Assembly (NCBI GenBank): GCA_027627225.1
Contig: CM051026.1
Coordinates: forward strand, 3,932,701-3,996,700
Source: Congeria kusceri
Lineage: Eukaryota > Mollusca > Bivalvia > Myida > Dreissenidae
Direction: 5' to 3'
DNA: 64,000 nucleotides
Shown here: in pieces, positions 45,741 through 57,830 of the stretch
Layout of the letters: each line of letters opens with the position of its first letter
Position numbering within the stretch: the first letter of the stretch is position 1
Program-made: the position numbers and the translations under genes
Notes under the pieces: model-generated
Databases searched by the model: none
Told to the model about the DNA's origin: nothing
The model's input: only the letters and a program-made list of their open reading frames with translations

Positions 45741-46199
45741 CACAAACTATTTTGTTTCACATAAACAATGCTTTTTGCGGAAATGAGTTATGCATTGATG
45801 ACGGCATTATTTTACAACTAGGTTAAACATGAGCTCCGAATGGATTTGTGTTGCTTTGTTTAGTGAATATTACAATCATTAGTATTCCATTTTATTTGTG
45901 TTGGATTAAATGCATAATAAATCACCATCACTGTCTGTTATTCTATTTGGCCTTGTGTTTAACAAAGGTGAAATTGAATAATACTGTTAGTTGATTGTAA
46001 TAAAACAGCAGTAAAATTGTGTGTTTCGGGATATGTTGAACAATATGAGTGACGTCTGAAGAAATGCTGTACCGGGTACCTCTAGGAAGAAGATTATCAA
46101 CTGCTTTTATTAATGTTCTGTCTATTTATATAAATGTATATTACAGACTAGAGACCTACACCTAGGCTTTTGAAGTTGTAAATATGTATTTTGATAATT
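45741..46199. other. Spacer between inverted arms, no gene recognised
   Basis: AT-rich sequence that may include the undetected far end of the hAT-like element at 46200-46417. Confidence 0.35.
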
Positions 46200-46417
46200 G
46201 GCATGTGTTGTAAAAACGTTACACTGCCCCCGCCCACTTGCTAGGCAGGAAATGCGACTGGAATTCATGTTAACTTTGCAATCAAACTAGAAAAAAACTT
46301 TATTTTTTAAAGAAATTTTGTTCTTAAAACCAATTTGAAAATGGAATATTTGTATTTGTTTTTTATATTCGAATATTATCTGATATTCGATTATTTGATT
46401 ATTCGGTCCCATCCCTA
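46200..46417 (-). mobile_element. hAT-type element end, inverted copy of 24888-25110
   Basis: Reading leftwards from 46417 on the minus strand, TAGGGATGGGACCGAATAAT, GGAATTCATGTTAACTTTGC (as the + strand reads here) and ACACTGCCCCCGCCCAC mirror the left 230 bp of the hAT element at 24888. Its other end was not found. Confidence 0.65.
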
Positions 46418-46557
46418 GTATATAATAAAAATAAATATCATATCTTTATTGTACGCTATGACTCATGAATACTTAAAAACGAGGTGTATAAAGGAAAAAT
46501 ATTGAAGTAAATGATATTTTAAATCGAAATCAAATCAAATCGGGCCATGGCTAAATC

Positions 46558-46635
46558 ATTGCTGCTCTACTTGTATTGCTACTGTTGGGGCTGTTGCTGT
46601 TGTTGCTGCTACTACTGTTGATGGTCTGATGTTGT
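46558..46635. repeat. CTG/TTG trinucleotide repeat
   Basis: An imperfect run of TGCTGCTACTGTTGTTGCTG-type triplets. Confidence 0.75.
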
Positions 46636-46730
46636 GGGTGGTTGTGCATGAGTGTTGTTGTTAATGGATCCAACTTTTAGGGGTTTAAAGTGAAGTCTTT
46701 AATAAAATGAACGTTCAACCAGTTTTGTGT

Positions 46731-46985
46731 CGCCTGACTAGGCAACATATAGGGGTTACTTATGTCGACAGTGGTGTCGGCGGCGGCGGCCCCTTTCGCT
46801 TGTGCGGAGCATAACTCTTAGACTATTAGTCAGGCGACATAAAGGGGTTACTTATGTTGTCGGCGGCAGCCCCTTTCGCTTGTCCGGAGCATAATTCTAG
46901 ACTATTAAAGCTCTCAACATGAAAGTTCATAGGTAGATAGATCTCATTGAGGGGAAGTGCAGTGCACAAAAACCGTTACTCTGCA
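46731..46985. mobile_element. Dispersed repeat with ~100-bp internal duplication
   Basis: GTCGCCTGACTAGGCAACAT, AGGGGTTACTTATGT and CGGCAGCCCCTTTCGCTTGT recur in two tandem units (about 46728-46826 and 46831-46910), followed by GATAGATCTCATTGAGGGGA and AAGTGCAGTGCACAA. The last part matches 28940-29048. CpG-rich tracts (CGGCGGCGGCGG) are included. It is non-coding. Confidence 0.6.
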
Positions 46986-47261
46986 CCTCATACCTTCTTG
47001 ATTTGGATTCACATGAGCTATCGGACGTCAGGTGACACATTCGACTTGCGGAGTTCTAGTATTTGTTTAGGAGTGAATAGGTGTATAATTCATGATGCTG
47101 TAAAGCAAACAAGAAATATCTTGAATTTAAATTAAACTTCAGCATAAATATTCACAGCAATATAACTAAGACTAGATCTGAATGGCATACAATACTCAAA
47201 TAGTAAACAATACTGGTAGATTACGCCTACTGACACACCATTATATAAATTATGTATGTTA

Positions 47262-48600
47262 TTTTTAGCTCACCTGAGCACAAAGTGCTCATGGTGAGCT
47301 TTTGTGATTGCCCATCGTCCGTGCGTGCGTCCGTCGTCAACTTTTCATTCAAACAACATCTCCTCCTAAACCACTTGGCAGACTTTCACCAAACTTCACA
47401 GGAATTATCATTGGGTGACCCTTGTTCAAAGTTGTTTAAATCGTTACAGTCCACTGCATATGTAGGTCACCAGAGCTAAAAGTAGATTTTAAAAGTGTAA
47501 ACTTGAACAATCTTCTCTGAAACCGCAGGGTCCAGAGGTTTCATATTTGGTATGTAACATCCTATAGTGGTCCTCTATAAAGATTGTTCAAATTATGCCC
47601 CTGGGTTCAAAACGGGCCATGCCCTGGGTATCACATGGTTTAAGTAGAATATATAGCAAAATGATTTTAAAATTCTTCTCTGAAACCACAAGGCCCAGAG
47701 GTTTCGTATTTGGTAAGTAACATCCTATAGTGGTCCTTTGCAAAGATTGTTCAAATGATGCCCTTGGGGTCAGAACTGGCCGAGTCCCGGGGGTCACATG
47801 GTTTGTATAGAATATATAGCAAAATGACTTAAAAAATCTCCTCTGAAACTGCTAGGCCCAGAAGTTTCATATTTGAAATATAACATCCTATAGTGGTCCT
47901 CTACAAAGATTGTTCAAATTATGCCCCTGGGGTCAAAACTGGCCACACCCTGGGGGTCACATGGTGTAGGAAAACTTAAATAGCAAAATGTATTTCAAAA
48001 TCTCCTCTAAAACCACAAGGCCGGCAGATTTCATATTTGGTATGTATCATCCTATAGTTGTCCTCTACAAATGTTGTTCAATTTATGCCCCTGGGGTCAA
48101 AACTGGCCACGTCCCGGGGGTTACATGCTTTATAAAGACTTAAATATCAAAATGACTTAAAATCTTCTCCTCAGAAACCGCACAGCCCAAAGGTTTCTTA
48201 TGTGGTTTGTGACTTTGTATACTGGTCCTCTAGGAAGATTTTCAAATGATGCCCCTGGGTTCAAAACTGGCACGTCAAAGGGTCACATGGTTTATATAAA
48301 CTTGAATAGCAAAATGTCTTTCTCCTTGGAAACCGCAAAGCCCAGAGGTTTCGTATTTAGTATGTAACATCCTATAGTGGTTCTCTACAAATATTGTTCA
48401 AATTATGCCCCATGGGTAAAAAATGACCACATCCCAGGGGTCACATGGTTTATATAGACTTATATAGCAAAATGACTTTAAAATTCTTCTCTGAAACGGC
48501 AAGGCCTAGAGGTTTCATATTTGGTACATAACATTGCATAGTGGTCCTCTTCGAAGATTGTTCAAATTATGCCACTGGGGTCAAATTCAGCAACACAAAA
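47262..48600. mobile_element. TTTTTAGCTCACCTGAGC element with seven internal units
   Basis: It begins TTTTTAGCTCACCTGAGCAC, followed by AAAGTGCTCATGGTGAGCTT and a CGTCCGTGCGTGCGTCCGTC tract. From 47490 there are seven imperfect units of about 160 bp, each with CTCTGAAACCGCA, CAGAGGTTTCATATTTGGTA, CATCCTATAGTGGTCCTCTA, TTGTTCAAATTATGCCCCTG and GGTCACATGGTTTA (unit starts near 47515, 47681, 47840, 48003, 48168, 48323 and 48486). The right end is not clear. It lies between the long inverted arms. Confidence 0.7.
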
Positions 48601-48769
48601 CATGAGGCATAAACGGTAATATATACATCGACAAGCCGGAACATACACAGCAAGAAACTTGATTAACATTTCTGTTTGAAGTATGCACGCATCTTAATAT
48701 GTTAAACTATTTATGACTAGATAAATCTTGTTGAGGTGTAAAGAATACATATATGTCGACCACGTTATT

Positions 48770-49523
48770 TGGCCTAGCTGTCTAAGGTCACTTTTGACCC
48801 AGCTTTTCTTGCGATAATTATGCAGCGGGAAAATTGAATGCCAATAGAATTGGGCAAATTTTCTAATGCTAGGGAATGCAAACTTCAAACAATGGTTTAA
48901 CGTATACCAATAACTGTTGCATACTTTTGGGGATAAACAATTTACATAATTGTTTACATAAGCGGTTAAAATGAAGTTATAAACATATCTTCAACATATA
49001 CTCTAGGAACTGAGTATAAATATGAACGTATTTTCTTATTGTTTTGTCATGAATAGAATATTATATTAATTCCCAGAATTAATCCACTATTTTGTTTAGC
49101 CTAGCGGCCCGCTCTGTTAATAACAATTGATTCTAGAAAGCGAGTTCAACACACGATCTAAAAATAGCGCGCGTTGAGCTGCTGGTGTATAGCTGTTGTA
49201 ATATACATGCATCAATTAGCGTACAGAGACACATAAGAGCGAATATTTCAATTAATGGGGAATTTATGTTTATAAACATACTGTGCATGTTAATTTGAAA
49301 TTGAATTGCGTTGTGTTCTATAAAGAAACAATGATAATTGTACATTTCTATCAACTTCTCCAGTAGATGTTAATCAATCTATAAAAAGATACATTTCAAT
49401 AAATAACTTGTTGTGAAATAAGTCTCGCCCGGAATATGTCGAAATGATATTCATGCTACTTTTACTTCATTTGTGTAGCATTAATACATTATTTGCAATG
49501 CCATATATACACAGAAACCCTTG
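48770..49523 (-). repeat. Long inverted repeat, right arm
   Basis: The reverse complement of 44988-45740 with many small differences. The outer ends are CAGGGATTCCTGTGTAT (left) and CAAGGGTTTCTGTGTAT (right, read inwards). The 3-kb spacer holds repeats and no transposase frame. The long arms fit a foldback-type element or an inverted duplication. Confidence 0.85.
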
Positions 49524-52286
49524 ATACATAATATTCCTACCCAAGATTATTTTTAATCGCCATAGTCTACTGTAATATTTGTGTTATAAAAAATGGAAGT
49601 CATCATTATTTCAAATAGGCTGTGTTTTCTGAAGATTGCTTTTCCTGAGGATGAACAGTATAAATGGTTCATTGAATATCGAAATGTGTATGTATTATGC
49701 ATAGATAACTTCCAAGATGAAGGTAGGGCATATTACTTAAGAATAAATATACGCGTCTGACACTGAGGTCAACAGGTCAAAGGTCAAGGTCACAGGGGCT
49801 TTTAACACCTGTTTTTGCACCTATGTGTTTATGACTAGTGTAGTGGGAATTTATTGTAGATTAGCTGATGGAAAGTTAGGATTAATTCATTCGCGACTAC
49901 TGGCGGGAAATTTTCACAACATTTGATTGGATATTCAGGAAGGTCAAAATTTGGATTAAACATTGATCTGACACGAATTTCAATTTTAACTCAGATGTAA
50001 TAAAAGTAAAAGTACAAAGGCCGCTTTTCCATATTCCATATCCGTAGCTGTATCCCCATAAATCATTATATGGACGCGCTTTTCCATGAATCCGCCAAAA
50101 AACGTACAATATTTTAGTTTTCTTCTTATTTTCAAATAGTTACAATGTCTGAGTGAGAAGCTTTTAAACATTTTAATTACGTTGACTGCAAATATTTATG
50201 CCAGTATATGAAGCCATTCACCTGTGGTGGATTTTAAACAAAATAAAGCATCCAACAATTATATCTACAGCATCATCAATGATACATTTAAAGATTACCT
50301 GTTATTACTAAGTTATTGTACTTAATTAGTTTTAGGTAGAGTCATCCAGGTTTCTAATTTCCCAATGTTTTATATATAACAGCCCTTTGTTAAACAAGTT
50401 ATATACAAGTTAGATACCATGTGGTTCACAGCGGCATAACATTGCTTACTGAGTGATTGCCTGCGGACGTATTTTGTGGATGCGCTTTGCGGATACATAC
50501 TGCAGATATATGGAAACTACAATAAGACGCCAAGGTATATATAACTTCTGTCTTTGTTTTGTTGCTTTGGCTGAACATTGGTTCATTCAATGAGCAGGAG
50601 CCGGTTTCTACGATGTGATCCATGTGGTTGGCGGATTGTCTTAGATACACTTGCTATGTGTAGAGTTGCTGTACCTAGTGTGTATGAATGTAAAAGAAAA
50701 CACTCAAATGTAAAAAATGGGTATTCATTTACATCGTTGCAAAGCAACACATTTATTGCTCATTATCATGTAAATAACGTGTAAAATATCGCAATAGCGT
50801 TTGATTTTTAAGAAAGCTTTCATTTGGTGCAAAATGTATTATTCCATTATCGAATTTTCCATCAGTATTCAAAGCCTGTTACGGATCTGTGCTCTATGTT
50901 TTATGGGATGATGCACCGACTCTTTTATGACCAGTGCAGTGGGATTTTTGTTAAATCAGCCGATATAGTGTTAGGATTTATTCATTTGGGACTACTGGCG
51001 GGAAATTTTCACAACATTTGATTGGCTGTTGAGAAAAGTCAAAATTTAGGCTAAACAGCTAGCTATGCCGAAAAACTATATGTAGTGTAACCTATTACTT
51101 TAAATGTTGAAAGTACTACAGCTGGACAGTGATTCTACATCTCCACTGGTGCACTTTACTGTAAAAATTAACAACTTTATGATATCACACACTGTTCCTT
51201 CTCATGTTTGTAGCATTTCTCAAAGTATTGTCTAGGAAACCATGCAACGCTTGTGTCTATCATTCCACTGAATTCCTGTTAATTATGTAACAGTACCAGT
51301 CAGGTAGATTTTGCTGAATAATGGAGCTTGTCTCTGCCAGCAGTTCTTTCAGAGTCTAGAACAGCTGGCCTTTAAACTTCCATTTGATGTGAGGGAATAT
51401 TGTGACATTGAATGGTACAAGGTCAATGTCATCAAATACAGTGCATAGGCCATCATCTGGAATTCCAGAACTCTGCTGAGTGTTGGTGGCTGTGTGTGGA
51501 GGCGCGATGTTTTGTTGTATGTGGAAGTCCTCAGTTGGAATCCCTGGCCTCTTGTTCTGCAGTCTGTGATCTAAGTCATGGCAACGCGCATATCAGTGTA
51601 TGCGTTAAACTTAAAGAGTTGTGTATATATACAGGCCCAAATTTACTAGGGAGGGAGGGGGGGGGGGCACAGGATGCACACCTCCCCAGCAGCAACCAAA
51701 GCTTATATGTTGTATATGCCTTTAACATTAAATTTGAATAGGAAAAGGCGGATTGTGAAAATATGTGGTGCCCCTAAAGTGATCAATTTTACTTATCCAA
51801 GACCACAAGACCAACGCCTAAGGCATAGATGAGGGGGTGGGGGGGGGGCACATGTGCTTCCAGCTGATCTCAAGCATGCATACACATACATGTTTCAATT
51901 TCTTCAATGTACTGTGGTGCCTCTTCTGCTGATAATTATCACTCATCTAAGACACCCCATTTATGAAATTCCTAGCTAAGCATTCACGGGGTATGTGTTC
52001 GCAGTTGACCCCATATAGATCCCTATCGGGGTATGATAACACGGCTTTAGTAACATCCTAGCACAATTGCTTGCGTGATGCGTCCATTCGGCACTGTTAC
52101 TAGCAGATTCCGACATATGTACTTATATGCAGGGATCCTATTTTGATAGGAAGTCAGTTGGTCCTGAGGTCCACCGATCACGCTCATGGTGTATCAGAAT
52201 TTTATGTATTCGAAAATGGTGCATGTCTGAAAATGCCTGTTTAAAGTTAAAATAGAATGTAATACAATATGATCACTTTATATTTA
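49524..52286. other. Intergenic with a spaced direct repeat
   Basis: Blocks at about 49829-49960 and 50927-51060 match in direct orientation (CTACTGGCGGGAAATTTTCA then CAACATTTGATTGG, TCAAAATTTGGATTAAAC versus TCAAAATTTAGGCTAAAC). G runs occur at 51650-51667 and 51833-51849. No exon or domain is supported. Confidence 0.5.
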
Positions 52287-52461
52287 AAATTAACTACATG
52301 ACGTCAGTTAAGCCAACTAACAAATTAACTACATGACGTCAGTTAAGCCAACTAACAAATTAACTACATGACGTCAGTTAAGCCAACTAACAAATTAACT
52401 ACATGACGTCAGTTAAGCCAACTAACAAATTAACTACATGACGTCAGTTAAGCCAACTAAC
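52287..52461. repeat. Five-copy 35-bp tandem array with TGACGTCA in each unit
   Basis: AAATTAACTACATGACGTCA followed by GTTAAGCCAACTAAC is repeated five times without a mismatch that I can see. Each unit contains the palindromic cAMP-response-element consensus TGACGTCA (and ACATGACGTCAGTTA around it). Exact identity shows recent amplification. A regulatory role is only a possibility. Confidence 0.95.
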
Positions 52462-54033
52462 AAATTCTACTACGATGTTTAGATATATTTCATATTAATA
52501 TTTTATATCATTATGAATGCTGCACAGTGCATAAAATTATTATGCAGCAAATACACGTTTTCCACGAGGATTAAATGCTGCTGCTGTTATCAGTCTCTAT
52601 AGTAACCGGACATGATTTTATCATGGAGAAGTACAGACTGATCGGTATCAGTAAATTAAACAATTTTTGTAATGATAACAATTTACGCATGTTTATTTTA
52701 CATAGTATAATATTATATAATATTATAAAAATGGTTTTACCAGATTCTCGAAAATTCCCCTTTTACCGTTTAATTCCCATCTTGATGGGCCCCGCCACCA
52801 TTCACCCGACAGTGAAAAAAAACAAACCACAGTGTATGTAGAAATCTGATATACAGAGCTCGTTTGGGATTGATATTTTTTGGGTGTGGTCAGTGTCACT
52901 GTTAATACAAATAGAACTAATAGTTTCTGATTAATAACTCGCATAGGCATTGAGATATAGTTATGGAACTTCAGATATAGATATGTTATATCGAGACCTC
53001 GCTGTGGATTGCAATTGACGATGGTGGAGCCCAGGTCACTGTTATCAAAAAAGAAATATGGTTTGCACACCATAATAGCAGTTAAAATTGAGCTATTGTA
53101 GTGAAACTTCATACTGTATATACACTGAACAGCACCCCTAATCCAACACTTACACAATTTCAGACAATAAAATTGCTCTGTTTAAGGTTCGAAAACCGAC
53201 AAGTAGTTGAAAATCAAAATTCACAAAATACTGCTATGTTAATCCTGACCAATCTAAGAAAACAGGATGACATATTTAGTGTGTTTACTTCATTTGCTTT
53301 TGAGGCGTGCTCATCCCACATGTAAGCCTCCGTTAACTTCACATCATTCAGATCCCATGGTTTTAGTGAGCATCTTCAGTTGGTCCCAAATTTTCCCAAC
53401 AGTTTATACACCAATGAAATGCAGAAAAAATACTGTTAAATTCTAAAATGATTTCGATGTTTTTTGTGTGTAGACAAACTCAGTAATTTAGAGAATGTAC
53501 TGTTGTATCAGGTCTTTCTTTATTGCATGACAAACATCCATAAAAAATATGATTTAGGCAGACCCTAACCCTGTTATGGTGTATATAATATTAAGAATCA
53601 ATCAACTTCAGTGGCATGGCCCAATAATCCAGCAAATTCATTTTCAAGTTATTATAGCTAAACCAGTGTATCTGTTTCTATTATTCTATGACATTTCTTC
53701 GTTATTGCAGTTATGATTGGTGCAGTCTTACACGATGATGAATGTTTTATTACTGAAAAAGAAAGCTTATGTCTTGCAAGAATGAAAGCAGTGCTGTTCT
53801 GATAATACAGACTCTCTGATAATTAAACAAAATATTAAAATAGTATAATGTATAGTGCCTTTTAGATGGTTAAATAGATATTTATGTAACATAATGTCCT
53901 TCACTAACTTCAGACAATAGAACATTTACTGCTTTTCACATTCATAGATATGCTGCTGAGTTACTGACACAAAGAATAAATCTTGTTTGACAAGTGATAT
54001 ATATAATTGTTTTATAATCATGTGCAGCTTTTT
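52462..54033. other. Intergenic with a repeat fragment
   Basis: At 52850-53110, GAGCTCGTTTGGGATTGATA, TATCGAGACCTCGCTGTGGA and GGTCACTGTTATC match the 61340-61810 units. The remainder is AT-rich. A 144-codon minus-strand frame over this repeat is not a gene. Confidence 0.45.
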
Positions 54034-55290
54034 TATGCCCCCACCATCAATGATGGCTAGGCTAATAGTGTTTACCCTGTCCATGGGTACGTACATTTGT
54101 ATTTGTGTATGTATGTTTGGATTCTTTTCCGAACAATAACTTTGTCCAGCATTGGAGGATTTTCAAATAACTTAGAAGTATTAAACATAATGAGATTGTG
54201 TGTCACTCGCAAGAACCAGGTCCCTATGTACAAGTTCCAGGTCACACTTAAAGGTCAAAGGTCAAATATAAGAATTTAAGCCATAGACCCTATCCGGAGC
54301 ATAATATTGTCCAGCATGGAAAGAATTTGAAATGCATGGTGCGACGGTTTGTCGTGCACAAGAACCAGTTCCCTAGGACCAAGGTCAAGTCTCACTTAAA
54401 GGTCAAAGATCAAATATAAGAATTTAAGCCATAGACACTGTCCGGAGCATAATTTTGTCCAGCAGAGAAGGGTTTTCAAATAACTTGGCTGAAGTGCTAA
54501 GCAGTGAGATGGTGTGTCGCGCACAAAAACCAGGTCCCTTAATGATCCAAAGTCAAGGTCACACTTAAAGGTCCAGGGTCAAATACAAGAATTTAAGCCA
54601 TAGACCCTGGCCGGAGCATAATGTTATCCAGTAGGGAAGGATTTTCAAATAACTTGGCATAAGTGATAAGTATTATGCGCCCGTGTGTGTCGTGCAAGAA
54701 TCAGATGCCTTGGTCCAAGGTCAAGGTCGCACTTAAAGTTCAAAGATCAAGTTAATGTACATATGTTAAGATTCTTCTCCAGGCAATAACTTTGAAGGAT
54801 TTTCAAATAAATTAGCAGAAGTGATGACCATTATAAGACTGTGTGTCATGCGCAACAACTTGGCCCGAGGTCATGGTCACATTTTAAGGTCAAAGTTCAA
54901 ATAAAAGAATTGATACCATGAACTCTGTCAAAGCATAATTTGTTTCAGCATGGAAGAATTTTCAAATGACTTGATAAGCATAATGAGACATGTGGTATGC
55001 AACAACCAGGTCCTTTGGTCCAAGGTCATTGACTTTGACCAAACTATAATTTTGCCGGGCATGGAAAAATTTTCAGATTACGTCGCAGAAGTGATGATCA
55101 TTATGAGGCGTTTAAGAACAATGTCTGTAGCTCAAACTTCAAGGTCACTAATTAAGGTCAAAGGTCAAATAATTGTCAAGAGCATAATATTGTCATGCAT
55201 GCTGGGATTTTCAGTTAAATTGGCAGAAATGATCACCATCACAATATGGTGTGTTGCATGCAAGAACCTGACTTGTAAGGTAATTGAATT
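54034..55290. mobile_element. Dispersed element with about eight internal units
   Basis: It starts TATGCCCCCACCATCAATGA. Units of 120-180 bp carry CCGGAGCATAATTTTGTCCA, GCATGGAAGGATTTTCAAAT, AACTTGGCAGAAGTGAT, TGTGTCGCGCACAAGAACCA, GGTCAAGGTCACACTTAAAG and AATTTAAGCCATAGACCCTG. The unit starts are near 54140, 54305, 54450, 54620, 54785, 54940, 55055 and 55190. The 119-codon frame at 54950-55309 is an artefact of the repeat. Confidence 0.65.
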
Positions 55291-56455
55291 ATTTTCCTTT
55301 TACTTATGAGTGTGCAAAGCATAATTCAAAAATGATAAAAGGCATTTTGTTTATTCTGCACTGAATGATTTAGTATAGCATGTGTAAGTAAAGCTTACAA
55401 GAACCATAACTCATACCCTTTGTTGATTTTTTGTCAGGACTAAAACTAATTTGTGATATCTCAACTTACTTCACAGAATAAGAGAATACATGAGCAGAAA
55501 GTACAGTATAAAAGGACAATTCTCCTTTTGCAAAATGATTTGTATGCATACAGACAATGCAGAGAACAGATATATTCCAGACATTGCTCCAATCTGTGAA
55601 TTTTGTAGACCCTAACAAAGCAGAGCCCATCTCCAATTAAACCACGAGGTCGTTATCCCGAGTGGTTTAATAGCCACACATTGGATCAACAAAGAATTGT
55701 TTATTGGTCGATAAACAACGATAACGCAAAAATTATTTTGATTTGACAAATATTTTTGCAATTGTAATGAGAACTATATTTTACTATGATCCGCTCAGAA
55801 TCGGGACTACTTTTGTCGTTGTTTATTGGGAAGTTTAACAACTATAATTTTATTCTGTGTCTACAGGAAAAGTAGTGAGTATCATGTTAGAATTGCGAAT
55901 AATTAATAACGAAGCATTGCTAAATGTGATGGCCTTGTTTCTTCAAACAAATGACAAATTCCAATTGACAAAACTAATTTAATAATATAAACACTGGTCA
56001 TTGATGACACATTTGCAGGCGCAGGAACATTAGTAGTAGACCTAAAATAACAAAATTCTAATTGTATTCAGAATTCACGTTAATATATATATGTCAATAT
56101 ACATGGGGTGTTTCAAAAGACAAAAACGAACATAAAGCAAAACCATGCAGCAAAAAAAATTTACCACCATAGCATAATTCAGGGTTGTCATTATTAACCG
56201 ATTGCCTATCAAATTCATCGTTTAAAATCATGAGAAAATCGGTTGTTTTATTTTAAACTTAAAAAATTGCAATAGGTAATATCACAAATGGGCCCCATAG
56301 ACCCCTGGCCAAATCGCTTAAATTTTGATAAAAATCGCTTGTTTCCATTCAACCCTGTCCATTCCAATGACAACCCTGTAATTAGTAAAATATAGGCTAT
56401 AAGAATTGTATTTTTGTATGTACTCATTAATTTATATGTTCACTATATCTTCCAG
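55291..56455. other. Intergenic; repeat copy at 55640-55870
   Basis: AAACCACGAGGTCGTTATCC, AAACAACGATAACGCAAAAA and GTTTATTGGGAAGTTTAACA at 55640-55870 recur in diverged form at 58300-58510. No exon is supported. Confidence 0.45.
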
Positions 56456-56523
56456 TATGTCATTGCAAGGCTGTTGAGATCAAGGAAGAGGCTGTGGACA
56501 CGATCTTCCCAGTAACAAGCTGA
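56456..56523 (+). CDS. Possible short terminal exon of an unidentified gene
   Basis: An acceptor-like TATATCTTCCAG precedes an open stretch reading CHCKAVEIKEEAVDTIFPVTS and then TGA. An AATAAA lies at about 56657. No upstream exon was identified, and a 68-bp open stretch can occur by chance. Confidence 0.2.
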
Positions 56524-56826
56524 CTGTTTAACATGCCTGGTAACTTTTTTTAGTGTTAAAGAACTCAATGTTTAACTGCATTTACTGTCAGCATATGAAC
56601 TCTATATGATCTTGACATACATACAGAGTAACATCAAATGTAGACTATTACATGTAATAAATATGTGTGCAATAGAAACCTTTTGAAGTAGTGTGATAAA
56701 TGTTTATGCAAACAGTATTGATCTTTGTTTAAACACCTATGCCGACATATTTTATAATGTTTGATTATCTACCTGCCAAAATCACCCTTCTGTTTACAAG
56801 TACAGATGACCTGTTGAGTACTTACA

Positions 56827-57830
56827 TTTTTAGCTCGACTATTTACCGAAGAAGTATTCGAGCTACACTGCTCACCTGTTCGTCCGCATCGCCAAAATGC
56901 TCTGGTTAAGGTTTCTGTAACTACTACAGATATGACTTAGAAATGTCAGGTTAAGGATTGCATGCAACAAGTACATATCTCTGTAACTACTACAGATATT
57001 CAAAAGAACTTCACACGTCTTTGAGGTCATTGCGTAAGGTCACTGACCTTGGCCCATAAGTCTGACCTGCAATTTAGCAGAATTATGTCCCTTTTTGTAC
57101 TTAAAAATTCAGGTTGAAGTTTGCGTGGCAACAACTCCAGATCTCTATAAGTACTACAGATATTCAATTGAAACTTCACGCATGTCTTTAGTTTAGTTTA
57201 AACCTATTTATTTTAGCTTGATTGCATCGAAAGCCTTGGCTTATAAATACACTCTTGAGTGGGTTTCCTGGGCAGAACCAGTACTTGGTGTCTTTGGAAA
57301 GATCTTGAGAATGCTCCCTGAGTGGGGATCGAACTCGGGACCTCCGGTCGCAAGGCGGACACCATATCCACTACACCATTGAGGCTTCATATGTCTTTGG
57401 GGTCATTATGTAAGGTTACGGACCAAGGCCCATAACTCTGACCAGTAATGTAGCAGAAATATGCCCCTCTTGTACTTATGGATTCAGGTTAAAGTTCGCG
57501 TGCAACAACTCTATATCTCTATATTTACTACAGATATTCAATTGAAACTTTACACATGTCTTCAGGGTCATTGTATAAGGTCACTGACCAAGGCCCATAG
57601 CTCTGACCTACAATTTAGTAGGATTATCTCTATATCTGCTACAGATATTCAACTAAAAGATCACACATGTCTTCAAGGTCATTATATAAGGTCACTGACC
57701 AAGGCATATATCTTTGACCAGCATTTTAGGAGAAGTACACCTCTTTTTGTAGTTTTTGTAGTGATGAAGGCCGATAACTCTGACAAAGCAGTTGAATAGT
57801 CGAGCAGGTTGTCCTGAGACAGCTCTTGTT
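56827..57830. mobile_element. Complete dispersed element, TTTTTAGCTCGACTAT family
   Basis: It begins TTTTTAGCTCGACTATTTAC and ends ATAGTCGAGC (57796-57805), then CTGAGACAGCTCTTGTT. GCTCGACTAT/ATAGTCGAGC are perfect inverted copies. Internal units of 150-170 bp contain CTACAGATATTCAATTGAAA, CTTCACACATGTCTTT, GGTCATTGTATAAGGTCACT and AAGGCCCATAACTCTGACC. The interior is interrupted by the minus-strand SINE at 57190-57387. It is non-coding. Confidence 0.75.
57190..57387 (-). mobile_element. tRNA-derived SINE nested in the element, minus strand
   Basis: On the minus strand the tRNA-like head is GCCTCAATGGTGTAGTGGAT (A box), an anticodon-like arm CCGCCTTGCGACCGG and GGTCCCGAGTTCGATCCCC (B box). 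The body follows, with a tail AAATAGGTTTAAACTAAACT. The host sequence CTTCACGCATGTCTTT (57173-57188) is repeated as CTTCATATGTCTTT at 57385-57398, a target duplication with small changes. The acceptor stem does not pair, so it is not a tRNA gene. Confidence 0.8.

Noticed and set aside
49829..51060. LTR retrotransposon bounded by the direct repeats
   Set aside because: The repeats are short (about 130 bp) and diverged, the 1 kb between has no gag-pol sequence, and no TG...CA ends or primer-binding site are visible.
54950..55309. 119-codon frame as a gene
   Set aside because: It runs through the degenerate units of a dispersed element.
57316..57387. Functional tRNA gene on the minus strand
   Set aside because: The acceptor stem does not pair and the sequence continues into a SINE body with a target duplication.
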